The notes under the pieces were generated by a model. That model had not been told where the DNA came from. It worked only from the letters and a program-made list of their open reading frames with translations, and ran no database searches. Shown in pieces: positions 1 to 5,396 of a stretch of DNA of 13,373 nt. The position numbers were made by a program, and so were the translations under genes. Origin of the DNA: Flavobacterium sp. (lineage in GTDB: Bacteria > Bacteroidota > Bacteroidia > Flavobacteriales > Flavobacteriaceae); NCBI GenBank assembly GCA_024709705.1, contig JANJWE010000016.1, positions 1-13,373 of the forward strand. The letters run 5' to 3'. Position 1 is the stretch's first letter. Every line of letters starts with the position of its first letter.

Positions 1-921
1 AAAAACGATGTGCTGAGTGCAGATTTGATATTGGGAGATAACTTCAGATACTATTTAGATTATTATATAGACAATGGATTTTATTGGAGTTTTGGAGTCA
101 AATCGCACATTAATCAATTCAATCGAAATGTAAAATCGGATTTTAGTGACGGTTCTTTATTAACCGAAGCCAATGTAAATTCTATCAACATCAATTATTT
201 TGAGTTCAACAACCAATTCTATATGCAGTCTTTCTTTTTGCAAAAGTTTGTTTTGGGTTTGGGAGCCGAGTTCAAACACATCCAAATTAAATCGGAAACC
301 CTTCAAAATGTGAAACCTATTTTTGAAGACAGTAACTATTTTAGTTTGTTTAGTAGTCTTAAATACGATTCGTTTGATGATAAATATTTCCCCAAAAAAG
401 GATGGTATTTTAATGGTGATGTCCAGGCATATCTTTATTCTTCAGATTACACTCAACAATTTAACAATTTCACCATTTTTAAAGCAGATGCAGCTATTGC
501 TCAAAAGGTCTTTAAAAAAACCACTTTACAAATTCAAACCGAAGGCGGTTTTGCTGTAGGAGAAGAAACCGTGCCGTTTTTAAATTTTGTTTTGGGAGGC
601 TATGGTTTTTATCCTGTTTCAAACTTTAAACCCTTTTACGGATACGATTTTGTTAGTTTGGCAGGCAATAGTTATGTGAAGGCTTTATTTCAGTTGGACT
701 ATGAGTTTTATAAAAAAAACCACTTGAATTTCTTTGCTAATTTTGCGAATATTGGTCAAAATATTTTTGATACCAATCAATGGTATGAAAAACCGGCTTA
801 CTCTGGCTATGGTATTGGTTATGGATTGGAGACGGTTTTAGGGCCAGTCGAAATTAAACACAGTTGGTCACCGGAAACTAAAGATCATCATACTTGGTTT
901 GCTGTTGGTTTTTGGTTTTAA
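1..921 (+). CDS. Outer-membrane beta-barrel protein, C-terminal part; probably a patatin-like phospholipase (5' end outside window)
   Basis: The reading frame is open from the first base, so the 306 visible residues are the C-terminal part of a longer protein. They alternate polar and aromatic residues in many short strands (for example GFYWSFGVK and FVLGLGAEFKH) and end in the aromatic Phe expected of an outer-membrane barrel recognised by the BAM machinery. The end, GLETVLGPVEIKHSWSPE followed by WFAVGFWF, resembles the BamA/Omp85-type barrel that closes patatin-family proteins in Flavobacteriaceae; in those, an N-terminal patatin lipase domain precedes POTRA-like and barrel parts. The lipase domain with its Ser-Asp dyad would lie upstream of the window, so the enzymatic assignment is inference; the barrel is what is seen. 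Another Omp85-like protein is the alternative. No strong terminator follows the stop codon. Confidence 0.75.
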   Translation, partial: KNDVLSADLILGDNFRYYLDYYIDNGFYWSFGVKSHINQFNRNVKSDFSDGSLLTEANVNSININYFEFNNQFYMQSFFLQKFVLGLGAEFKHIQIKSETLQNVKPIFEDSNYFSLFSSLKYDSFDDKYFPKKGWYFNGDVQAYLYSSDYTQQFNNFTIFKADAAIAQKVFKKTTLQIQTEGGFAVGEETVPFLNFVLGGYGFYPVSNFKPFYGYDFVSLAGNSYVKALFQLDYEFYKKNHLNFFANFANIGQNIFDTNQWYEKPAYSGYGIGYGLETVLGPVEIKHSWSPETKDHHTWFAVGFWF

Positions 922-946
922 TTATAAAACACATCAATTTTTTTCC

Positions 947-954
947 GATATTTG
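947..954 (+). promoter_or_regulatory. Possible -7 box upstream of the 23-codon ORF
   Basis: GATATTTG differs at one base from the Bacteroidota -7 consensus TANNTTTG and lies 26 bases before the ATG at 981. No convincing -33 TTTG is seen at the usual distance, so this is weak. Confidence 0.25.
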
Positions 955-980
955 TGTAGAAATTAATAAAACGGTAAAAA

Positions 981-1052
981 ATGATACTAATTCTTGGATT
1001 TTTACTAGCTTTTGGAATTGGGATAATTGTAGGAATGAACATCAAAAAGTAA
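981..1052 (+). CDS. Possible 23-residue single-span membrane peptide
   Basis: An ATG opens a 23-codon frame ending in TAA; a stop codon just upstream in frame (975-977) means this is the only start. The peptide begins MILILGFLLAFGIGIIVG and ends MNIKK. It is a single uninterrupted hydrophobic stretch of about 19 residues with a GxGxxxG-like small-residue pattern (G12, G14, G18), then a short Lys-rich tail. That suits a minimal transmembrane peptide with its C-terminus in the cytoplasm. An A-rich stretch precedes the ATG, as is common for Bacteroidota translation starts, and a one-mismatch -7 box lies upstream. I do not recognise a family. A frame this short could arise by chance, so only the composition and the possible promoter support it. 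Confidence 0.3.
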   Translation: MILILGFLLAFGIGIIVGMNIKK

Positions 1053-1195
1053 TTTTTTAAGTCATGAATACTCCATTTTGGGAGGGTTTATTACCCTATT
1101 TGCATTTTTTAATGAAACGGAATCCAGAGTGAATGGGTTAATTTGCCAATTGGTCTGTAAGACAATTTTTAGTTGTTTAATTTAAATTTACAAAA
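1053..1195. other. Intergenic stretch upstream of hmgA: weak hairpin and three AAT octamers
   Basis: AGGGT (1083-1087) and ACCCT (1093-1097) can form a 5-bp hairpin with a 5-base loop; the nearest T-run begins 8 bases later, so it is a poor terminator. At 1132-1155 three octamers stand in 8-base phase: AATGGGTT, AATTTGCC, AATTGGTC. They resemble the arrays at 2350-2389 and 4364-4411. No full TANNTTTG box is seen before hmgA; TAAATTTA at 1183-1190 is too close to the start codon to be a convincing -7 element. Confidence 0.35.
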
Positions 1196-2350
1196 ATGCC
1201 ATTTTATCATCAATTAGGGAGCATTCCTCCCAAACGACATACACAATTTAGAAAGCCAAACGGGGAGCTCTATTATGAGCAACTTTTTGGCACCGTTGGT
1301 TTTGACGGTATGTATTCCAATATGTATCACATCCATCGTCCGACACAAGTTAAAGAAATCCGCAAACAATATTCGGTAGCCCCAAATGTGGTGAAGCCAA
1401 ACAATATGCAATCGTATAAATTGCATGGTTTTGATGTTGCTCCGGAAAAAGATTATTTGGAAAGCCGCAAAATTGTTTTGACCAATTCGGATTGTCATAT
1501 TACCTTGGCGGCACCTCAAAACAAAACCCAAGACTATTTTTATAAAAACACCGATTCCGATGAAATGATTTTCATCCATAAAGGAAGCGGTAAACTTCGT
1601 ACCTTTTTAGGCAACATTGATTTCAAATACGGCGATTATTTATTGATACCACGCGGAATTATCTATAAAATCGATTTTGATACAGAAGATAATCGCCTAT
1701 TTATTGTAGAATCCAGACGACCCATTTACACCCCAAAACGCTACCGCAATTGGTTTGGGCAATTGTTAGAACATTCGCCTTTTTGTGAACGTGATTTGCG
1801 TCGTCCAACCGAGTTGGAAACACATGACGAAGTGGGAGATTTTGTAATTAAAGTGAAAAAAAGAGATGAAATCATAGAAATGGTCTACGCTTCTCATCCT
1901 TTTGATGTGGTGGGTTATGATGGATACAATTATCCGTATGCCTTTTCCATTCACGATTTTGAACCCATAACCGGAAGAATTCATCAACCGCCACCGGTAC
2001 ATCAAACTTTTGAAACCGATGCGTTTGTGGTATGTTCGTTTGTGCCCAGATTGTACGATTACCATCCGCTTTCTATTCCGGCTCCTTACAATCACAGTAA
2101 CATTGACAGTGATGAGGTGTTGTATTATGTTGATGGTGATTTTATGAGTAGAAACGATGTAAAACCTGGAAATATTTCATTGCATCCGGCCGGAATTCCA
2201 CATGGGCCACATCCAGGAGCTTACGAAAGAAGTATCGGCAAAACCGAAACCAAAGAATTGGCCGTAATGGTTGATACTTTTAAGCCGTTGATGGTAACCG
2301 ATGAAGCTATGAAAGTAGCGGATGAGAAGTATTTTCAGTCGTGGTTATAA
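1196..2350 (+). CDS. hmgA: Homogentisate 1,2-dioxygenase
   Basis: This iron(II) cupin enzyme opens the ring of homogentisate to give maleylacetoacetate in cytoplasmic tyrosine and phenylalanine breakdown. At 384 residues it is the shorter bacterial form (the human enzyme has about 445). The N-terminus (GSIPPKRHTQFR, then LYYEQLFGTVGFDG) and the C-terminal cupin are family-typical. Probable metal ligands are His300, Glu307 and His336 (PHGPHPGAYE), with His330 in SLH and His263 in the position of the catalytic base His292 of the human enzyme. His-to-Glu spacing is seven residues rather than six as in human, but E307 keeps the cupin E-x6-G pattern (G314). An in-phase ATG follows an A-rich leader. 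hppD, the preceding pathway step, lies downstream on the same strand, separated by a repeat-flanked insertion-like segment, so the two may once have been directly adjacent. Confidence 0.95.
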   Translation: MPFYHQLGSIPPKRHTQFRKPNGELYYEQLFGTVGFDGMYSNMYHIHRPTQVKEIRKQYSVAPNVVKPNNMQSYKLHGFDVAPEKDYLESRKIVLTNSDCHITLAAPQNKTQDYFYKNTDSDEMIFIHKGSGKLRTFLGNIDFKYGDYLLIPRGIIYKIDFDTEDNRLFIVESRRPIYTPKRYRNWFGQLLEHSPFCERDLRRPTELETHDEVGDFVIKVKKRDEIIEMVYASHPFDVVGYDGYNYPYAFSIHDFEPITGRIHQPPPVHQTFETDAFVVCSFVPRLYDYHPLSIPAPYNHSNIDSDEVLYYVDGDFMSRNDVKPGNISLHPAGIPHGPHPGAYERSIGKTETKELAVMVDTFKPLMVTDEAMKVADEKYFQSWL

Positions 2351-2389
2351 ATTAGCGAATTTGAAAATTAGCGAATTAGCGAATTGGTT
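2350..2389 (+). repeat. Degenerate 8-bp tandem array, left side of the four-helix-bundle gene
   Basis: Five consecutive octamers in exact 8-base phase: AATTAGCG, AATTTGAA, AATTAGCG, AATTAGCG, AATTGGTT. The first base is also the last base of the hmgA stop codon. The segment 2366-2385 is the left arm of an imperfect inverted repeat whose right arm is at 2805-2824. Confidence 0.85.
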
Positions 2390-2400
2390 TTAGCTAATTC
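2373..2400 (+). repeat. Short hairpin-forming inverted repeat in the left array
   Basis: GAATTAGC (2373-2380) and GCTAATTC (2393-2400) are perfect 8-bp reverse complements separated by 12 bases, immediately before the four-helix-bundle gene. There is no T-run after it, so it is not a normal terminator. It could be an RNA structure or a protein-binding site. Confidence 0.5.
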
Positions 2401-2444
2401 AAGAGGTAATGAACTCATTTACTTATTACTTTTATTTATTATAC

Positions 2445-2822
2445 ATGAAGTTCACAAATAGTTTAAAATACCAAAATAATCCAATTCTAAAAGAATCTTT
2501 TGAATTTGCGGTTAATATTATTAACTATTCGGAATTACTAGAAGAAAAAAGAAAATATATCTTGGCCAAACAATTACTTCGCTCAGGAACATCAATTGGG
2601 GCCAATATCAAAGAAGCTCAAAACGCTGAAAGCAAAGCCGATTTTATACATAAATTAAAAATTGCTCTAAAAGAAGCTGATGAAACAGAATACTGGCTTT
2701 TTTTATGTGAAAATATCGAAAACTATCCTAATCCTGAGGGATTAATAGAAAAATTAAACGGAATTTTAAAAATGTTAAACAAAATAATTAGTACATCAAA
2801 AAGCAATTCGCTTATTCGCTAA
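2445..2822 (+). CDS. Four-helix bundle protein (S23 / 23S rRNA intervening-sequence protein family)
   Basis: The core LLRSGTSIGANIKEAQNAES, followed by DFIHKLKIALKEADETEYWL, is the hallmark of the small four-helix-bundle family typified by the protein encoded in Leptospira 23S rRNA intervening sequences. It is also the fold of Avd, the accessory protein of diversity-generating retroelements. Members form basic ring-like multimers thought to bind nucleic acid; no precise activity is established for stand-alone copies. Starting at 2445 gives 125 residues beginning MKFTNSLKYQNNPILKESFEFA, which fits the usual family length and N-terminus. An upstream in-frame ATG at 2409, preceded by AGAGG, would add 12 mostly hydrophobic residues. 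The final residues NSLIR and the stop are encoded by the right repeat arm, so the C-terminal tail comes from repeat sequence. The gene sits between hmgA and hppD without functional connection to either. Confidence 0.85.
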   Translation: MKFTNSLKYQNNPILKESFEFAVNIINYSELLEEKRKYILAKQLLRSGTSIGANIKEAQNAESKADFIHKLKIALKEADETEYWLFLCENIENYPNPEGLIEKLNGILKMLNKIISTSKSNSLIR

Positions 2823-2850
2823 TTATCAAATTATCAAATTATCAAATTAT
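2805..2850 (+). repeat. 8-bp tandem array, right side of the four-helix-bundle gene and leader of hppD
   Basis: Octamers in unbroken 8-base phase: AATTCGCT, TATTCGCT, then three perfect copies of AATTATCA and a partial AATTAT. The first two are reverse complements of the AATTAGCG type in the left array. The last partial copy runs into the hppD start codon at 2849, so the whole upstream translation-initiation region of hppD is repeat sequence. Confidence 0.85.
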
Positions 2851-4009
2851 GAATAAAGAAATAAAATCAGTCGAATACGGACTAGAAAAAATATTTGAAG
2901 GAGCTCAAGATTTTCTTCCTTTAATGGGAACCGATTATGTAGAGTTTTATGTTGGGAATGCCAAACAAGCAGCTCATTTTTACAAAACCGCTTTTGGATT
3001 TCAATCCTTGGCCTATGCCGGATTGGAAACCGGTGTTAAAGACCGAGCTTCGTATGTATTGAAGCAAGATAAAATCCGTTTGGTATTAACCACGGCTTTA
3101 AAAAGCGATTCACCTATTGGTGAACACGTGAAAAAGCATGGCGATGGCGTCAAAATCGTGGCGTTGTGGGTAGAGGATGCTCGTAAATCGTTTGAAGAAA
3201 CCACCAAAAGAGGAGCCCGAGTTTTCATGGAACCTACAGTTGAATCGGATGAACATGGCGAAGTGGTTCGTGCCGGAATTTATACGTACGGCGAAACCGT
3301 TCATATGTTTGTTGAACGCAAGAATTACACCGGGACTTTCCTTCCGGGTTATAAAGAATGGAATTCCGACTACAATCCCGCTCCGGTAGGATTGAAATAT
3401 GTAGATCACATGGTAGGAAATGTCGGTTGGAATGAAATGAATACCTGGGTAAAATGGTATGAAGATGTGATGGGATTTGTGAATTTCTTATCGTTTGATG
3501 ACAAACAAATTACTACTGAATATTCAGCTTTGATGAGTAAAGTAATGAGCAACGGAAACGGGAGAATTAAATTTCCAATAAACGAACCAGCAGAAGGAAA
3601 GAAAAAATCGCAAATTGAAGAGTATTTAGATTTTTATGAAGGTCCGGGCGTGCAACATATTGCGGTAGCCACCGATGATATCATTTCCACCGTAGCCGAA
3701 ATGCGAAAAAGAGGGGTAGAGTTCTTGAGTACGCCACCTCAAGCCTATTACGATGCCATTCCGGAACGATTAAAAGACCACATGTCGAAGTTTAAAGAAG
3801 ACATTAATGAACTTCAAAAATTGGGTATTATGATAGATGCCGATGAAGAAGGCTATCTGTTGCAAATTTTTACCAAACCGGTAGAAGATCGTCCAACCTT
3901 ATTCTTTGAAATCATCCAACGTATGGGAGCCAGAGGTTTTGGAGCCGGAAATTTCAAAGCATTGTTTGAAAGTATCGAACGCGAACAAGCATTACGAGGA
4001 ACGTTATAA
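2849..4009 (+). CDS. hppD: 4-Hydroxyphenylpyruvate dioxygenase
   Basis: This is a cytoplasmic Fe(II) enzyme that converts 4-hydroxyphenylpyruvate to homogentisate, the substrate of the hmgA product upstream. The 386 residues show the two vicinal-oxygen-chelate halves of the family: an N-terminal domain from about residue 27 (GTDYVEFYVGNAKQAAHFY) and a catalytic C-terminal domain from about 183. The iron triad is His187 (KYVDHMVGNV), His270 (GPGVQHIAVATDDI) and Glu354 (PTLFFEIIQRMGARGFGAGN). The C-terminal helix (NFKALFESIEREQALRGTL) that gates the active site is intact. Length and motifs are normal, so the enzyme should be active. Its leader is the octamer array at 2805-2850 and no separate promoter is evident. 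It may be read through from hmgA, or depend on transcription through the inserted gene. A strong terminator follows. Confidence 0.96.
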   Translation: MNKEIKSVEYGLEKIFEGAQDFLPLMGTDYVEFYVGNAKQAAHFYKTAFGFQSLAYAGLETGVKDRASYVLKQDKIRLVLTTALKSDSPIGEHVKKHGDGVKIVALWVEDARKSFEETTKRGARVFMEPTVESDEHGEVVRAGIYTYGETVHMFVERKNYTGTFLPGYKEWNSDYNPAPVGLKYVDHMVGNVGWNEMNTWVKWYEDVMGFVNFLSFDDKQITTEYSALMSKVMSNGNGRIKFPINEPAEGKKKSQIEEYLDFYEGPGVQHIAVATDDIISTVAEMRKRGVEFLSTPPQAYYDAIPERLKDHMSKFKEDINELQKLGIMIDADEEGYLLQIFTKPVEDRPTLFFEIIQRMGARGFGAGNFKALFESIEREQALRGTL

Positions 4010-4029
4010 ACCAAAATACATTTTATATT

Positions 4030-4074
4030 ACCGTTAGGTAGTTGTTTTTGAAACGATTACCTAGCGGTTTTTTT
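4030..4074 (+). terminator. Strong intrinsic terminator after hppD
   Basis: ACCGTTAGGTA (4030-4040) pairs with TACCTAGCGGT (4058-4068) over 11 bp with one G-U pair, extendable by up to four weaker pairs, followed by a run of seven T (4068-4074). Confidence 0.9.
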
Positions 4075-4212
4075 ATGATAGCGTATAAACTTTGTCAAAT
4101 TACAGTGATAAGTTGGAAATGAAAACCGCTTAAAAATGCGAATAATGAAATTTTAGCCTATCAAACGAGTTGTTTTTTGTCAAAATAGTGTTAAAGTCAA
4201 AAAACCAATAAA

Positions 4213-4252
4213 TTTTTCGCAACAAAAAAAGTATCTTTGCAGTCGCGAAAAA
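4213..4252 (+). promoter_or_regulatory. Strong -7 box within an 8-bp inverted repeat, upstream of the candidate small RNA
   Basis: TATCTTTG at 4232-4239 matches TANNTTTG exactly and sits in a context (GTATCTTTGCAG) resembling stable-RNA promoters of Flavobacteriaceae. TTTTTCGC (4213-4220) and GCGAAAAA (4245-4252) are perfect reverse complements placed at about -33 and at the expected transcription start, so they bracket the core promoter like a two-site operator. The box is seen; the operator role is inference. No clear TTTG is present at -33. Confidence 0.6.
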
Positions 4253-4356
4253 GAAGGAGTGGTTACCTTCTTTAAAGTAATGTAAATTTTCATAATTTAT
4301 AGTTTTTTGGTTAGTTAAAAGCATACAGCCCAATTGGAAACAGTTGGGCTTTGTGT
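4245..4356 (+). ncRNA. Candidate small RNA of about 110 nt
   Basis: The segment begins at the expected start of the TATCTTTG promoter and ends at a hairpin with T-rich tail. It carries a perfect 8-bp stem near its 5' end (AAAGAAGG at 4250-4257 with CCTTCTTT at 4266-4273, loop AGTGGTTA), an AU-rich linker, and the terminal GAAA-loop hairpin. The only ATG in it is followed at once by a stop (4281-4286), so it does not encode a peptide. The next gene starts 250 bases further on behind its own promoter, which argues against a simple leader. I do not recognise it as tRNA, tmRNA, RNase P, SRP or 6S RNA. A known Bacteroidota motif such as Flavo-1 is possible but cannot be checked here. Confidence 0.45.
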
Positions 4357-4360
4357 TTTG
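4327..4360 (+). terminator. GAAA-tetraloop hairpin with T-rich tail
   Basis: AGCCCAATTG (4327-4336) pairs with CAGTTGGGCT (4341-4350) over 10 bp with one U-G pair and a GAAA loop, followed by TTGTGTTTTG. The stem is good; the T-run is interrupted by G. Confidence 0.65.
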
Positions 4361-4363
4361 GGT

Positions 4364-4411
4364 AATGTGTCAATGTGTCAATTTGGAAATGAGCCAATTT
4401 GTTAATATATT
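4364..4411 (+). repeat. Six AAT-initial octamers in 8-base phase
   Basis: AATGTGTC, AATGTGTC, AATTTGGA, AATGAGCC, AATTTGTT and AATATATT follow each other without a gap. They share period and AAT start, but not full sequence, with the arrays around the four-helix-bundle gene. No such gene is present here. Confidence 0.65.
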
Positions 4412-4531
4412 CTTTTCTTGGATTAACGGAATGGGTTCAAACAAGATATCATTTCAGCCCTCAAAATTTTACAGTATAATCGAACTTAATCCCTAAATCT
4501 TTCAAAAAAAAACATTAAAAGGCATCCTTTT

Positions 4532-4562
4532 TTTGAGGTCTTTTTTAGATTTAGTACATTTG
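4532..4562 (+). promoter_or_regulatory. Promoter of the DUF3108-kynA-M23-pgi operon
   Basis: TTTG (4532-4535) and TACATTTG (4555-4562) match both elements of the Bacteroidota housekeeping promoter, separated by 19 bases. Transcription would begin near 4569, about 36 bases before the start codon. This is the best complete promoter in the window. Confidence 0.75.
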
Positions 4563-4604
4563 GAACAGAAATTGTAACGCCTTTTACCAAAAAGACGATA
4601 TACC

Positions 4605-5396
4605 ATGAAAAAATTACTGTTTTTACTGTTGTTTTTTAGCACCACAGCCTTTACTACTCAGGGAGTACAGCCCCCAAAAGAAGAGGCTTTTGGTGTAGGT
4701 GAATGGTTTCAATTTCGAATACATTACGGATTAATTAATGCCGGAATAGCCGAATTGGAGGTCAAAGAAGCAGTACGGAATAACAAAAAAGTTTTTCATG
4801 CAATGGGAAAAGGGTATACCACAGGTATGACTAAATTCTTTTTTAAAGTGGAAGACGATTATCAAAGTTATTTTGACAAACAAACCGGAAAACCGTATCA
4901 GTTTGTTCGAAAGATAAATGAAGGAGGTTATACCAAAAATCAGGAAGGTTTTTTTAATCAAAACAATCAAACCGTTTTGGTGAAAGATTACAAACGAAAA
5001 ACCGAAAAAACATTTTCGGTACCCGAACATACTCAGGATATACTCTCTACGTTTTATTATTTGAGAAATCATCCCCAAATTGATAAATTAAAGATTGGAG
5101 AATCAATAGATATTGACATGTTTTTTGATGATGAAACCACTAAATTTAAACTCAAATTTATTGGAAGAGAAGATTTAAAAACCAAGTTTGGCGTGATCCC
5201 AACTATGATTTTCAGACCGTATGTTCAAGCCGGAAGAGTTTTCAAAGAACAAGAAAGCTTAACGGTTTGGATCTCTGATGACGATAACAAGTTGCCTCTT
5301 CGAATCAAAGCAAGTTTAGCAGTAGGTTCATTAAAGGCCGATTTAGAAAATTTCAAAGGATTGAAACATTCCTTTACCATTAAAGCAAAACCCTAA
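4605..5396 (+). CDS. DUF3108 domain protein, exported
   Basis: The 263-residue protein starts with a clear signal peptide (MKKLLFLLLFFSTTAF, then TTQG) with a probable cleavage site near residues 16-20 and no lipobox cysteine, so it should be periplasmic or outer-membrane associated. The rest is beta-rich and fits DUF3108: the family opening GEWFQFRIHYGLINAGIAELEV at about 32-53, then FYYLRNHPQIDKLKIGESIDIDMFFDD and a late VWISDDDNKLPLRIKASLAVGSLKADLENF near residues 222-249. The biochemical function of DUF3108 is not known; its fold suggests a lipid- or polymer-binding barrel, which is inference. Its stop codon overlaps the kynA start by one base (TAATG at 5394-5398), so it is the first gene of a translationally coupled operon driven by the promoter at 4532-4562. 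Confidence 0.88.
   Translation: MKKLLFLLLFFSTTAFTTQGVQPPKEEAFGVGEWFQFRIHYGLINAGIAELEVKEAVRNNKKVFHAMGKGYTTGMTKFFFKVEDDYQSYFDKQTGKPYQFVRKINEGGYTKNQEGFFNQNNQTVLVKDYKRKTEKTFSVPEHTQDILSTFYYLRNHPQIDKLKIGESIDIDMFFDDETTKFKLKFIGREDLKTKFGVIPTMIFRPYVQAGRVFKEQESLTVWISDDDNKLPLRIKASLAVGSLKADLENFKGLKHSFTIKAKP

Larger units (their letters stand above)
2366..2824. mobile_element. Candidate small mobile element: four-helix-bundle gene bounded by a 20-bp imperfect inverted repeat
   Basis: The left end (2366-2385) and the reverse complement of the right end (2805-2824) agree at 19 of 20 positions. The right arm covers the last codons and stop of the enclosed gene. The unit lies between hmgA and hppD, consecutive enzymes of one pathway. 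No transposase, reverse transcriptase or integrase is present, so if this moves it would have to be mobilised in trans. The inverted repeat and the placement are seen; mobility is inference. The alternative is a resident small gene that has gathered local repeats. The wider repeat-bearing region is 2350-2850. Confidence 0.4.
4075..4604. other. Intergenic region of about 530 bp with no credible protein gene
   Basis: The stretch holds, in order, about 135 bp with nothing I recognise, a strong TATCTTTG promoter flanked by an inverted repeat, a candidate small RNA with terminal hairpin, an AAT-octamer array, a weak AAAAGG-cat-CCTTTT hairpin with T-run (4517-4534), and the promoter of the DUF3108 operon. 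No tRNA fold was found. Confidence 0.7.

Noticed and set aside
1064..1132. 22-codon frame beginning MNTPFWEGLLPYLHF
   Set aside because: No promoter, no recognisable composition, and it overlaps a weak hairpin; chance is sufficient.
1766..2095. Minus-strand open frames inside hmgA, hppD, pgi and others
   Set aside because: They are antisense shadows of strongly recognised genes and have no family features of their own.
2094..2119. Damaged metal site in homogentisate dioxygenase (His-to-Glu spacing one longer than human)
   Set aside because: Cupin motifs tolerate this one-residue change, and Glu307 keeps the following x6-Gly spacing, so the site looks functional.
2409..2444. Upstream start for the four-helix-bundle gene
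   Set aside because: AGAGG lies before it, but the extra 12 residues do not fit the family N-terminus and the start at 2445 gives the usual length; kept only as an alternative.
2350..2850. Octamer arrays as a CRISPR array
   Set aside because: Units are 8 bp, contiguous and without spacers, and no cas gene is near.
4130..4333. Minus-strand frame of 67 codons in the intergenic gap
   Set aside because: It runs antisense through the promoter and candidate small RNA, has low-complexity composition and no family resemblance.
4240..4356. tRNA gene behind the TATCTTTG promoter
   Set aside because: That promoter context often precedes tRNAs, but no cloverleaf, T-loop (GTTCRANNC) or anticodon arm is present.
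4517..4534. AAAAGG-cat-CCTTTT hairpin with T-run as a full terminator
   Set aside because: The stem is only 6 bp, mostly A-T, and overlaps the -33 element of the next operon; no transcript ending there is otherwise indicated.
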